Assembly (NCBI RefSeq): GCF_042678045.1 | Contig: NZ_JBHUDI010000005.1 | Span: 248,001-312,000, forward strand | Length of the DNA stretch: 64,000 nt | Direction of reading: 5' to 3' | DNA from: Natrinema amylolyticus_A | GTDB lineage: Archaea > Halobacteriota > Halobacteria > Halobacteriales > Natrialbaceae | Shown: piece by piece, positions 36,218-45,263 of the stretch | Numbering within the stretch: the first letter of the stretch is position 1 | Layout of the letters: each line of letters opens with the position of its first letter | Notes under the pieces: generated by a model | The model's database searches: none | The model's input: the letters and a program-made list of their open reading frames with translations, nothing else | Told to the model about the DNA's origin: nothing | Made by a program: the position numbers and the translations under genes

Positions 36218-37634
36218 CCCCGTTGCTGCAAGCCGGTTACAGTTCGCCGTGACGACGATAGTCCACATCATCTTCCCCGTGATGAGTATGGGCCTCGCGC
36301 CCTTTCTCATCTATTTTACCTGGAAGGATATCCGCACTGGCAAGCCAATCTACGAGCAACTTCGGCGGTTCTGGACGAAGATCTTTGCCATCTCCTTTGT
36401 CGTGGGCACCGTTACGGGGATCGTCCTTGAGTTCGAGTTCGGGACGAACTTCGCGGTGTTTTCGACGGCCGCGGGCGACCTCTTCGGCGGACCGCTCGCG
36501 CTCGAGGGGATGATGGCGTTCATGCTCGAGGCGACGTTCCTGGGTATCTTCGTCTTCGGCCGCCAGCGCGTCGGGAACGTCCTCTATATGATCTCAGCGG
36601 TCGCAGTCGGCATCGGCACCTGGCTCTCTGCCGTCTGGATCTTAGTTGCGAACTCCTGGATGCAGACGCCACGGGGGTACGAACTGGTCTCCGAAAACGG
36701 CCAGCAGGTGGTCATACTCGTCGATCCGCTCGCTGCGTACCTGAATCCGCGATTCATCTGGATGTACGTCCACATGCAAAACGCCGCCGTCGAATCCGTG
36801 GCGCTCGTTCTGGCGGGGCTGGGTGCGTACTTCGTGTTCCGCCACCACATCTGGGGCTACCCGATCGAGAACATCGACTTCTGGGAGACGACACTCAAAT
36901 TCGGGCTCATTGCCCTCATCATCACTGCGCCACTACAGGTCCTCCACGGCGACCTCTATGCACGACACGTGTTCGAAACGCAGCCACAGAAGTTCGCCGC
37001 GATGGAAGCCATCTGGGAGACCGAGTCGTACGTCCCCGAGTACATCATTGCATTTCCCACGAGTATGCAAGACCTCCTCGATCCCCGGGCGAAGGACATC
37101 TTCGGCATCGGGATCCCAGGCGGCGCATCGTGGCTCGCCAGCGGTGGCGATCCACAGGCGACGATCCGCGGCCTCGAGGAGTTCGAAGGCCCACAGCCGC
37201 CCGTTGCCCTCGTCTTCTGGTCGTTCCGGGCGATGGTCGGCCTCGGGTTCTGGTTCATCCTCCTGGCCGTTTGGGGTGGCTACCGCTGGATTCGTGGCCA
37301 GCTCCTCGAGGACGACCTGTTGCACCTGGCGCTGATGGCATCGACGCCACTTGGCATCTTCGCTGTCCATCTCGGCTGGATCGTCACCGAAGTCGGTCGC
37401 CAGCCGTGGATTATTCAAGACGTCATGAAGACGAGCGCCGGCGTCTCGTCGGACCTCACCGGAGCCGAGGCGACGACGACGCTGATCGGCTTCGTCGTCG
37501 TCTATCTGGTGTTGCTCGTGTTGTATCTCTATGTCATCGCCCGAATCATCCGCACCGGACCGCCAGCGCCGGCTGACCTCGCGGTGGCTGAGCGTCCGGA
37601 GACGCCGACGGACGAGGTGGGCGCCGATGACTGA
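36210..37634 (+). CDS. cydA: Cytochrome bd-type quinol oxidase subunit I, copy 1
   Basis: A 474-residue CydA with nine or so helices. His19 (in TTIVHIIFP) matches the high-spin heme ligand. The helix-3 acidic pair is in GGPLALEGMMAFMLEATFLG, and QPQKFAAMEA marks the start of the quinol-binding loop, which is short (no long Q-loop insert). FRAMVGLGFW corresponds to the conserved segment with the b558 ligand Met region. The enzyme oxidises quinol and reduces O2 in the membrane without pumping protons. It overlaps cydB1 by 8 bases. Confidence 0.93.
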   Translation: MLDPVAASRLQFAVTTIVHIIFPVMSMGLAPFLIYFTWKDIRTGKPIYEQLRRFWTKIFAISFVVGTVTGIVLEFEFGTNFAVFSTAAGDLFGGPLALEGMMAFMLEATFLGIFVFGRQRVGNVLYMISAVAVGIGTWLSAVWILVANSWMQTPRGYELVSENGQQVVILVDPLAAYLNPRFIWMYVHMQNAAVESVALVLAGLGAYFVFRHHIWGYPIENIDFWETTLKFGLIALIITAPLQVLHGDLYARHVFETQPQKFAAMEAIWETESYVPEYIIAFPTSMQDLLDPRAKDIFGIGIPGGASWLASGGDPQATIRGLEEFEGPQPPVALVFWSFRAMVGLGFWFILLAVWGGYRWIRGQLLEDDLLHLALMASTPLGIFAVHLGWIVTEVGRQPWIIQDVMKTSAGVSSDLTGAEATTTLIGFVVVYLVLLVLYLYVIARIIRTGPPAPADLAVAERPETPTDEVGADD

Positions 37635-38628
37635 CGGCGGCTGGCTCGCAAACGGCCCGTTGTTTGGCTTGCCGCTCACAGATATCTGGTTCGGGCTGGT
37701 GTTTTTTATCTTCGCGATGTTTCTGTTTCTCGATGGGTTCGACTTCGGCGTCGGGTTACTGTTTGCAACTCGTGCAGACAGTCACGAACGTGAGCAGTTA
37801 CTGGCCGCGATCGGCCCGTTCTGGGACGGCAACGAGGTGTGGCTGGTCGTCTTCGGTGGTGCACTCTTTGCGGCGTTTCCGGCCGTCTACGCCAACCTGT
37901 TTAGCCGTCACTACCTGCTGATGTTCGCGATTCTGGGCGCGCTCATCGTGCGTGGGCTCGCCCCCGAAATGTACGAACAGCGCGAGGACGACCGGTGGCA
38001 ATACTGGTGGGGCCGTGCGTTCATTTTTGGCAGCATTGCAGCACCGTTTTTCCTCGGCATGTTCACCGCCAACTGGTTGGTTGGCGCGACGACCATCATT
38101 ACGCTGCCCGGCCTCGTCGTTGGCCTGGCCGTCGTCGCACTCACCGTCGTCGACGGCGTCGCCTTCCTCCGGCTGAAAACACGGGGCGAGCTCCGTGATG
38201 ATCTCCAAGTAGACGGCTACCGCGCTCTTGGCGCCTATCTCGTGTTGGTCGTCCTGACGCTTGGGTACATCGCCGTCGCAGTCCCGGATCTGCGGTCGGC
38301 ACTCGTCTCACCGCTCGTGATAGCACTCGTCGTGCTGACGCTCGTCCTCGCCGGCGCGTACGCCGTATCGACGAGCCGTGATCGGTACTACGTGGCATTC
38401 ATCGCCGCTGCGGGCCTCGTCTTCAGCCTCGTGAGTATCGTTGCCGGGATGATGTATCCGACCATCGATCCTGCCACCGGCTTGACCGTCGACGCAGCGA
38501 TCGTCTCGACGGTCCCGCTCAATCTCATGTCGATCGGTGCAGGGCTGCTCTTGCCGTTGATCTTTATCTACTTCAGCGTCCTGTACTCGGCGTTCAGCGG
38601 ACCGATCGACGTGGAGGAATCGTACTGA
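37627..38628 (+). CDS. cydB: Cytochrome bd-type oxidase subunit II, copy 1
   Basis: A 333-residue CydB. The N-terminal signature FLDGFDFGVG and the following WDGNEVWLVVFGGALFAAFPAVYA (in part) are conserved in the family. About eight helices. I take the ATG at 37627 inside the cydA1 3' end, giving MTDGGWLANGPLFG. It ends in an ATGA-type overlap with the next small gene. Confidence 0.93.
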   Translation: MTDGGWLANGPLFGLPLTDIWFGLVFFIFAMFLFLDGFDFGVGLLFATRADSHEREQLLAAIGPFWDGNEVWLVVFGGALFAAFPAVYANLFSRHYLLMFAILGALIVRGLAPEMYEQREDDRWQYWWGRAFIFGSIAAPFFLGMFTANWLVGATTIITLPGLVVGLAVVALTVVDGVAFLRLKTRGELRDDLQVDGYRALGAYLVLVVLTLGYIAVAVPDLRSALVSPLVIALVVLTLVLAGAYAVSTSRDRYYVAFIAAAGLVFSLVSIVAGMMYPTIDPATGLTVDAAIVSTVPLNLMSIGAGLLLPLIFIYFSVLYSAFSGPIDVEESY

Positions 38629-38945
38629 TGGATCGTAACAAGACGGATGGCGATGGAACGAGCACCGTCGAGGACGACTCGATTCATGACGAGGAGAGCA
38701 CCGGTGTCGAACACCGCCAATCCGATCGCGAACAGTCGCCTCCGCAACTCGGTTCGCGAATACTCATCACGTGGTTCGAACTGACTGTCGTCGGAATTAC
38801 CGGTAGCTTCCTCGGCACTACTGTCGGTGGCCCGGTTGGCTTTCTCATCTACCTTGCGACGTCACTTCTCACCGTCGGCGTCATCTTCTACAACGTGAAC
38901 GCACTGATCAAGGGCTGGCTACAGATGACAGGAGACCACCCGTAA
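38628..38945 (+). CDS. Small two-helix membrane protein coupled to cydB1
   Basis: A 105-residue protein with a ~45-residue polar acidic N terminus and two hydrophobic segments (about 47-70 and 73-96). Its ATG shares the last base of the cydB1 stop, so it should be made with the oxidase. It may be an accessory subunit, like the small CydX/CydH-type subunits of bacterial bd oxidases in role but not in visible sequence. No family is recognised. Confidence 0.7.
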   Translation: MDRNKTDGDGTSTVEDDSIHDEESTGVEHRQSDREQSPPQLGSRILITWFELTVVGITGSFLGTTVGGPVGFLIYLATSLLTVGVIFYNVNALIKGWLQMTGDHP

Positions 38946-39081
38946 CGACCCATGTCCGACTCGAGACCTCCGTTCGCAATTATTACCTCGAACCGCGAAG
39001 TATCCCCTAGAGCGGACAATACTCTCCAGCAGGCCACCACTTTAGCGCGTTCGGGCCGTTGTACCACATGTGAGCCACCCC

Positions 39082-39282
39082 ATGCCACAGCACAATGGAC
39101 ACAAGCCGTACAACAGTTCCCTGTTTGTAAGCGGCCTCGCGATGGTCCTCGCGAGCATCATCACGGCCGTCTGGATGTTCAGACTCGGCGATATCGTCAC
39201 GGCACTCGGCCTCGGACTGATCGTCGCCGCCGGCCTCCTGCTGGCGGGAATCGGTCTCTCGCCCGAGGCGACGACGCACTGA
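39082..39282 (+). CDS. Small two-helix membrane protein
   Basis: A 66-residue protein (MPQHNGHKPYN start) with two hydrophobic helices (about 12-32 and 37-58), ending in SPEATTH. A GTG four codons upstream (39070) is an alternative start. It has its own TATA-like CACTTTAGCG near 39037-39046. Such short hydrophobic proteins are common in haloarchaea with no known role. It lies in the interval between the two cyd operons. Confidence 0.6.
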   Translation: MPQHNGHKPYNSSLFVSGLAMVLASIITAVWMFRLGDIVTALGLGLIVAAGLLLAGIGLSPEATTH

Positions 39283-39418
39283 CGCCCGCGCTCCTTATCC
39301 CCGGCCTCGGTACTCTGCATATGCCAACTAGACACTCCGCCCCAGCAGACGACTCGAGTAAACACGTTGTGACTAACTGCTGTCGCCTGCAGTCACCGTT
39401 GGTGGGGTGGAACCGGCC

Positions 39419-39616
39419 ATGAACAGTACTGACACGGTCGACGATGCGACGTGGATGCTCGTGTTGTCGATCCTCGTGATCGCGGTACTCGTCGGCGTCG
39501 GCCTGCTACAACTGTATCTCAGCCGTGATTACGGCTCGTTCTTCCGGAGCCTCGGCATCGGGGTGCTCCTGTTGCTGTTCAGCGTCGGCTTCTATCGCAA
39601 GTGGCATGGGACGTGA
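39419..39616 (+). CDS. Small two-helix membrane protein
   Basis: A 65-residue protein with two hydrophobic segments (about 12-35 and 45-58) and a basic end YRKWHGT. I use the ATG at 39419, four codons after a GTG. It sits between the two cyd operons and on the same strand as cydA1B1. No family is recognised. The length and topology would suit an oxidase accessory subunit, but that is inference. Confidence 0.55.
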   Translation: MNSTDTVDDATWMLVLSILVIAVLVGVGLLQLYLSRDYGSFFRSLGIGVLLLLFSVGFYRKWHGT

Positions 39617-39850
39617 CCGGTCCCAGCGTGACCGCTGAGTCGATCACTCCGGGACCGTCGCCTGCGTCGTTTTCGCTTCCGTCACTGCTGCCGCTCGAGT
39701 TAGCGGAGCTACACCCAAAACCGTATGTGGACGACCGTACGGCGGGCAGGTCTCAGAAACATGCAGTGAGCGCCCGGTTCGCACATCGTATTCGAGAACT
39801 TTCGCACCGGGACCGGCACGGTTGCGCTCGTTTGAAAAGGGACAGCAGTC

Positions 39851-40864
39851 CTATACGTAGGACTCGTCCTCTTCGACGGGGCCGCTGAACGACGAGTACA
39901 GGACAATGAAGTATGTCGCGACCAGTGGCAACAGGATCGACGAACCGATGGTCATCAGGTTCAGCGACAGCGACGATACGATCGCATCCGCGACCGTGAG
40001 TCCAGTCGCTGGGTCGACCAGCGGGAACAGCAGCGTCGCCACGAGTGCGACGAGCCCATACACCTGCCCCGCGACAGCCACAAAGGCCAGATAGTAGCGG
40101 CCGGCCCACCCGGCGACCACGTGCACACCGGCGAGTAGCACCGTCAGTCCAAGCAGTCCGAGTGTCGGGACCGACAGCAACGCGACGTGCGGTGACGATC
40201 GACTGCCGACGACCAGCGTCGCGACCGCCAACAGGAGGTAGACGACCTGCGCGAGATGGCCGAGTGACTGCGTCTCGAGTCGGACGTCGCCCCGGGTTTT
40301 CAGTCCGAGGAAGGCAGCACCGTCGACGATCGTCAGTGCGACGACAGCCAGACCAGCCAGCAGGCTAGCGATCGAGGCGACGCCCTCGACGCCGAACAGC
40401 CAGTTGCCGACGAAGACACCGAGGAAGAACGGTGACGCGATGCTCCCGACGATGAACGCGCGGCCCCACCAGCGTTGCCAGTCCTCGTCGTGGCGCTGTT
40501 CGTACATCTCGGGGGCGAGTCCACGCACGATGAGCGCGCCCAGAATCGCGAACATCAGCAGGTAGTGGCGACTGAACAGCGCCGCATACACCGACGGAAA
40601 GACGGCGAACAGCATACCGCCGAAGACGACCAGCCACACCTCGTTACCGTCCCAGAACGGGCCGATCGAAGCCAGCAACTGCTCACGCTCGCCGTCGGTC
40701 GTTCGCGTGGCAAACAGCGCGCCGACGCCGAAGTCGAACCCGTCGAGAAACAGGAACGTTCCGAAGACGGCGAACACTAGCCCAAACCAGAGTTCCTCGA
40801 GCGGCAGGCCAAAGAGTGGTCCATTAGCGAGGGCAGGCGTCGCCACGATCGATACGTCAGTCAT
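39851..40864 (-). CDS. cydB: Cytochrome bd-type oxidase subunit II, copy 2
   Basis: A 337-residue CydB very close to copy 1: the segments GPLFGLPL-x-x-x-WFGLVF and FLFLDGFDFGVG are shared nearly unchanged, as is the C-terminal LYSSFSGPVEEDESY. The start ATG at 40864 lies within the 3' end of cydA2 (8-base overlap), the same arrangement as in copy 1. It is convergent with the first oxidase operon and its small genes. Confidence 0.93.
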   Translation of the reverse strand: MTDVSIVATPALANGPLFGLPLEELWFGLVFAVFGTFLFLDGFDFGVGALFATRTTDGEREQLLASIGPFWDGNEVWLVVFGGMLFAVFPSVYAALFSRHYLLMFAILGALIVRGLAPEMYEQRHDEDWQRWWGRAFIVGSIASPFFLGVFVGNWLFGVEGVASIASLLAGLAVVALTIVDGAAFLGLKTRGDVRLETQSLGHLAQVVYLLLAVATLVVGSRSSPHVALLSVPTLGLLGLTVLLAGVHVVAGWAGRYYLAFVAVAGQVYGLVALVATLLFPLVDPATGLTVADAIVSSLSLNLMTIGSSILLPLVATYFIVLYSSFSGPVEEDESYV

Positions 40865-42257
40865 CGCTCGGAACGACCTCCTCGGGGATGTTCGTCTCAC
40901 GCTTCGGCGTGGGTGGGCGGGTCGGCGCCTCCGTCCGGATGAGTCGGATGACGACGTACCAGTAGAGGACGAGCAACGCCGTATACACCCCGACGAAGCC
41001 GACGAGTGTAGCGAGCGCTTCCGAACCGCTCAGTGACGGCGAAACGCCCGCATGCGTCTTCATCACGCCCTGTATGACCCAGGGCTGACGGCCCACCTCG
41101 GTGACGATCCAGCCCAGTTCGACGGTGAAGATTCCCAGTACCGACGATCCCATGAACGCTTTCGCCAGCAGATCGTCATCGAACAGGGTGCCCTGGTACC
41201 ATCGGTAGCCGCCCCAGAACGCCAGCAGGATAAACCACGTTCCGAGGCCGACCATCGCCCGGAACGCCCAGAAGACGATGGCGACTGGCGGACTCTCGGC
41301 GTCGATATCGTCCAACCCGGTTATTGTCGCCCCGGGATCGCCCCCGCTTGCGAGCAGCGATGCGACGAACGGAATCTCGATGACGAAGAGGTCGTCAGCA
41401 TGGGGATCAGTGATATCGCTCAGGCTCGTCGGAATCGCTATCAGCTTCAGTCCGGCTCCAGAGTCGGTCTCGTACTGGGCCTCCATGGCGGCGAACTTCT
41501 GTGGTTGCGTGTCTGCGACGTGTCGCCCGTAGGCGTCGCCGTGGATCGCCTGAAACGGGGCGGTGACGAGCAGGACGGCGAGGCCAACTTTCATCGTTGT
41601 GCGCCAGAACTCGGTGTCGCGGTTCGTCCAGACGAAGTAGGCGGCGACGCCGGTCAGAAACAGCGCGACCGACAGGACTGCCGCGTTCTGCATGTGGACG
41701 AACATCCACGGGAATCGGGGATTGGCGTAGGCCGCGATCGGGTCCACGAGCGTGACGATCGGCTGGCCGTTTTTCGTCGCCATCTCGTAGCCACGGGGCG
41801 TCTGCATCCACGAGTTGGCGACCAGAATCCAGACCGCCGAGAGCCACGTCCCGAGTCCGACGAGCACGCTCGAGAGCATGTAGAGCCGGTCGCCCACCCG
41901 GTCGCGCCCGAAGACGAAGATGCCCAGAAACGTCGCCTCGAGCATGAACGCCATCATCCCCTCGAGCGCGAGTGGGCCGCCGAAGAGTTCGCCAGCAGCC
42001 GTCGCAAACGCCGCGAAGTTCGTCCCGAACTCGAACTCGAGGACGATCCCGGTTACGGTGCCGACGACGAAGGAGATGGCGAAGATCTTCGTCCAGAAGG
42101 TCCGCAGCTGTTCGTATACCTGTTCACCCGTCCGTATCTCCTTCCACGTGAAGTAGATGAGAAAGGGCGCGAGCCCCATACTCATGACTGGGAAGATGAT
42201 GTGGACTATCGTCGTCACCGCAAACTGAAGTCTGCTGGCGATGACTGGATCGATCAT
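40857..42257 (-). CDS. cydA: Cytochrome bd-type oxidase subunit I, copy 2
   Basis: A 466-residue CydA. The first ~120 residues are almost the same as copy 1, with His19, GGPLALEGMMAFMLEATF and QPQKFAAMEA conserved; divergence is greatest in the loops around residues 165-180 and 270-300. It is preceded by the peroxiredoxin gene on the same strand with a 102-base gap that has no clear TATA box, so co-transcription with prx is possible. Confidence 0.93.
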   Translation of the reverse strand: MIDPVIASRLQFAVTTIVHIIFPVMSMGLAPFLIYFTWKEIRTGEQVYEQLRTFWTKIFAISFVVGTVTGIVLEFEFGTNFAAFATAAGELFGGPLALEGMMAFMLEATFLGIFVFGRDRVGDRLYMLSSVLVGLGTWLSAVWILVANSWMQTPRGYEMATKNGQPIVTLVDPIAAYANPRFPWMFVHMQNAAVLSVALFLTGVAAYFVWTNRDTEFWRTTMKVGLAVLLVTAPFQAIHGDAYGRHVADTQPQKFAAMEAQYETDSGAGLKLIAIPTSLSDITDPHADDLFVIEIPFVASLLASGGDPGATITGLDDIDAESPPVAIVFWAFRAMVGLGTWFILLAFWGGYRWYQGTLFDDDLLAKAFMGSSVLGIFTVELGWIVTEVGRQPWVIQGVMKTHAGVSPSLSGSEALATLVGFVGVYTALLVLYWYVVIRLIRTEAPTRPPTPKRETNIPEEVVPSDD

Positions 42258-42359
42258 AGTACAATTGAGTGATGTCGGTTTCGGTGGTGGTCACCCGGCG
42301 GAGGGGGTGACGCTGGAGGGGTGCTGTTCAGCGGGTGTCAGTCCGTGTGTCAGTGTCCG

Positions 42360-43046
42360 TTACTGCTCGCGCGTGACGAACCACCAGTCGTAGTAGTTCA
42401 GGTTCTCGTCGTCGGCAGCCTCGGCTTTGCGCGCCGCAGCGTCCGCTTCGGTCCCCGGCGGCGACAGGAGGACCTGGTCACCGAAGGTGTCGTTGTTCGG
42501 CCAGTCAGCAGGGGCGGCGACGCCGTCGGCATCGCTTTTCTGGAGCGCGCGAAGCGAGCGGAGGATCTCGTCGATGTTGCGGCCGATCTCCATGGGGTAG
42601 GTCAGACGCAGCCGGACCGTCCCCTCGGGATCGATGACGAAAACGGTGCGTACAGTAGCCGTCCCCGCACCGGGGTGGAGCATGCCGAGTCGCTGGGCGA
42701 CCGATCCCTGGTCGTCGGCGATGATGGGGAACCCGATGTCGACGTCGAGGTTCTCGTCGATCCAGTCGGTCCACTTGATGTGCGAGTGGACGCGGTCGAC
42801 CGACAGCCCGAGCAGTTCGGCGTTCAGTTCCTCGAACTCCTCGCGGCGTTGCTCGAAGGCGACGAACTCCGAGGTACAGACCGGCGTGAAGTCACCAGGA
42901 TGGCTGAACAGGACGAGCCACTGGCCCTCGTAGTCGTCGGGGAGTGAGAGCTCGCCCATACTCGTCTCGACCGTCAGGTCGGGGAACGTATCGCCGATGC
43001 CGGGCGTTGCAGTCGGTTCGTCCGATGAAGCGGATGGTTGCGTCAT
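42360..43046 (-). CDS. 1-Cys peroxiredoxin (Prx6 type)
   Basis: A 228-residue peroxiredoxin. Cys57 in HPGDFTPVCTSEF is the peroxidatic cysteine, and it is the only cysteine in the protein, hence 1-Cys. PMEIGRNIDEILR and the long C-terminal part match archaeal Prx6. It reduces peroxides and could also act on persulfide-derived oxidants. GGAG lies four bases before the ATG, and a TATA-like GAGTTTAATAGG is centred ~28 bases upstream. Confidence 0.9.
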   Translation of the reverse strand: MTQPSASSDEPTATPGIGDTFPDLTVETSMGELSLPDDYEGQWLVLFSHPGDFTPVCTSEFVAFEQRREEFEELNAELLGLSVDRVHSHIKWTDWIDENLDVDIGFPIIADDQGSVAQRLGMLHPGAGTATVRTVFVIDPEGTVRLRLTYPMEIGRNIDEILRSLRALQKSDADGVAAPADWPNNDTFGDQVLLSPPGTEADAAARKAEAADDENLNYYDWWFVTREQ

Positions 43047-43118
43047 TCTCCATCTTCATCTTGGGAACCCACCTATTAAACTCGTATTCTACCAACTATA
43101 TTTTCTATTTCGAGAAGT

Positions 43119-43132
43119 GTACTAGCTGGTAC
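43119..43132 (-). promoter_or_regulatory. Near-palindrome upstream of the peroxiredoxin promoter
   Basis: GTACTAGCTGGTAC (6 of 7 pairs match) is flanked by two copies of ATATTTTC (43098-43105 and 43138-43145). It is centred about 80 bases before the gene start, behind the TATA box, where an activator site could be. Confidence 0.35.
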
Positions 43133-43233
43133 TGAACATATTTTCCGGTAGTTCGATCGAGACGACGTAGCGGCGGTGCTGGAACGGCGTATCGTCGTTC
43201 GGAACCGCAAAAACGGTGGTTCAGTGGTGTCTG

Positions 43234-44082
43234 CTATTGGTTTCGCTCGTCTGACTCCTCGAGCGAGGCACTGCCGAGTGCACGCGCCGCCGCGAGGAGT
43301 CGCCCGAGCGCACGCCGGACGTCGGCGTCGAACAGCGCCTTGGTGAGCCCGATCAGTCCGACTGGCTCGGGGTCGTCCTGTGTGAACCCTTCGATCGTAG
43401 CGTCGATGGCGGAGGTGAACTGCGGATCACCCATGGTCTCGACAAGGGCGACCATGTTGCCCGCGTTCCGACCGAGTTCGTACATGTCGACGTCGGCATC
43501 CTCGTGGGCGTCCGCAAAGCCCGCCGCGGCCATCCGAAGATCGCGGATCACGTTCCGGTTATCCTGGGCAACGTCCCGCAGTTCCGGGGTCAGATCCATC
43601 GCCAGATCGTAGGTCGCATCGAGCAACTCGAGCAGCTCCGCGAGCGTGTCGGCGTTGTCGCCGAGTTTCTCGAGGAGGATGATCGTCTCCTCGCTTTCTA
43701 GGGCGAGTCGAACGCGCTCGATGACTTCGCGGTTCTCTCGAATCGCGACCTGCAGTTCCGGAACGAGGTCGTCGGACAGCTCTTTCGAGACCGCGAGGAT
43801 GTCCAGCAGTTCGATGAGCGTGTCCGATTCTTCGCCGACCTTCTGTAAGAGCACCAGCGTCTCCTCACGCTCGAAGGCCATCCGAAGCTCGCGGATGGGT
43901 TCGCGGTTCTCACGGACGGTCTCGCGGAGTTCCGGGGTCAGGTCCGCCGCGAGTTCCTCCGCGACCGTGAGCAGCCGGAGCAGTTCCGCGAGCTCCGCTT
44001 CGTTTTCCTCGATCGCGCGTGCCAGTTCGGTTTCGTCGGTGATCGCACTGTCAGCGTCGAGGGTTCGTTCGTTGCTCGCCAT
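43234..44082 (-). CDS. DUF1641 protein with a triplicated 58-residue unit
   Basis: A 282-residue, Leu/Glu-rich helical protein without membrane segments. Residues 26-83, 84-141 and 142-~190 are three repeats of one unit. Each has x-LxELLxLL, then DLxPELxxxxxxNRxxIxxLRxA, and two end in EET-x-x-LLxKxG. The C-terminal ~80 residues (GLIGLTKALFDADVRRALG) carry the DUF1641 segment that is also seen near FAD oxidoreductases. It starts two bases after the SQR-like gene stop, so both proteins are made together. It may be a membrane- or partner-docking helical subunit of the flavoprotein. Confidence 0.8.
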   Translation of the reverse strand: MASNERTLDADSAITDETELARAIEENEAELAELLRLLTVAEELAADLTPELRETVRENREPIRELRMAFEREETLVLLQKVGEESDTLIELLDILAVSKELSDDLVPELQVAIRENREVIERVRLALESEETIILLEKLGDNADTLAELLELLDATYDLAMDLTPELRDVAQDNRNVIRDLRMAAAGFADAHEDADVDMYELGRNAGNMVALVETMGDPQFTSAIDATIEGFTQDDPEPVGLIGLTKALFDADVRRALGRLLAAARALGSASLEESDERNQ

Positions 44083-44084
44083 CG

Positions 44085-45263
44085 TTATGGGAGTGGGTCG
44101 TAGCCGCGCAGCCAGGAGTCCCAGTAGAAACTGGGCAGGATGTTGACGTCCATGATCCAGTTCATCCGGCTCTCGACGGGTGCGGAGATGCTCTCCTCGT
44201 AATCGAACTCGGCGACCATGGCCTTGCCCTTCTTCGTCAGCAGCGGACAGGCAGCGTAGCCCTTGTACGTCGCCGTCTGCCGTTTGTCCTCCATATGGGC
44301 GGTGAGGTTGTCGAGGACGACGTGGGCCTGCTTGCGTGCCGCGGCGGCCGTCTTGGCGTTCGGTGTGCTACAGCCATCACCGAGTGCGAAGACGTCTTCG
44401 TACTCGACGTGCTGGAGAGTATGTTCGTCGACGGCGACGTATTCGCCGTCGTTTTCCTTGTCGGCTTCAGTCAGCGGCGAGTTGTCGGTGAGCGCCGGCT
44501 GCCCGTACTGCGGCGGCACAGGCGCATAGAGGTCGTACTCCTGTGTGTCTCCCTCTTCGGAGTGGATGACCTGTGCTTCGTGGTCGATCTCGTCGACCGT
44601 GAAGTTCAGTTTGGCCTCGATATCGCGGTCGGCCCAGATTTCCTCGAGTTTCTCGCGGTAGGGCGAGACGCCGAAGACGGCGTCGCTGCCCTTTGTCATG
44701 ACGACATCGACGTCGTCGCGGATGCCCTGTCGCCGGAAGTAATCTTCCGCGAGCATCGTCATCTTCAGCGGCGCGCCGCCGCACTTGATCGACGTATCGG
44801 GGACCGAGACGACGAAGGTGCCGCCGTCGAAGTCCTTGAGCGCGTCTCGCAGCTCCATCGCGGCATCGAAGTGATAGAACGGGTAGACGGAGTCGGTCTC
44901 CTCCCAGCCCTCGAGCATGCCGGGCGTCGTCTCGGGTGCAAGTCGGTGGCCCAGCGCGACGACGAGGTAGTCGTACGACAGTTCACCGTCCTCGAGTGCG
45001 ACGGTCTTCGCGTCGGGATCGACACCTGTTACGGCGGAGTGCACGAACTCGATGCCGTCACGGAGGAGCCCACGGATATCACGGAATTGATCTTCGGGCT
45101 CCATATACTCGAACGGGAGCAGATAGAACGAGGGTTGGTAGGCGTGTTCTGTACTCTTGTCCACGATGCTGATCTCCGCGTCGGAGCGGTCCAATCGACG
45201 GCGAAGCATGTTGGCGGTCATCGTGCCGCCGACGCCAGCACCAAGCACGACTATATGGTCCAT
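44085..45263 (-). CDS. Sulfide:quinone oxidoreductase-like FAD protein
   Basis: A 392-residue flavoprotein. The FAD site is VVLGAGVGGTMTANML (5-20) and VFALGDG (291-297). Cys161 (IKCGGAPLK) and Cys339 (YAACPLLT) occupy the positions of the redox disulfide pair of SQR. The third cysteine of some types, near residue 128, is absent. The C-terminal helices (WIMDVNILPSFYWDSWLRG) would dip into the membrane. SQR oxidises sulfide to polysulfide or persulfide and reduces quinone. The ATG at 45263 is chosen over a GTG two codons upstream. Confidence 0.88.
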   Translation of the reverse strand: MDHIVVLGAGVGGTMTANMLRRRLDRSDAEISIVDKSTEHAYQPSFYLLPFEYMEPEDQFRDIRGLLRDGIEFVHSAVTGVDPDAKTVALEDGELSYDYLVVALGHRLAPETTPGMLEGWEETDSVYPFYHFDAAMELRDALKDFDGGTFVVSVPDTSIKCGGAPLKMTMLAEDYFRRQGIRDDVDVVMTKGSDAVFGVSPYREKLEEIWADRDIEAKLNFTVDEIDHEAQVIHSEEGDTQEYDLYAPVPPQYGQPALTDNSPLTEADKENDGEYVAVDEHTLQHVEYEDVFALGDGCSTPNAKTAAAARKQAHVVLDNLTAHMEDKRQTATYKGYAACPLLTKKGKAMVAEFDYEESISAPVESRMNWIMDVNILPSFYWDSWLRGYDPLP

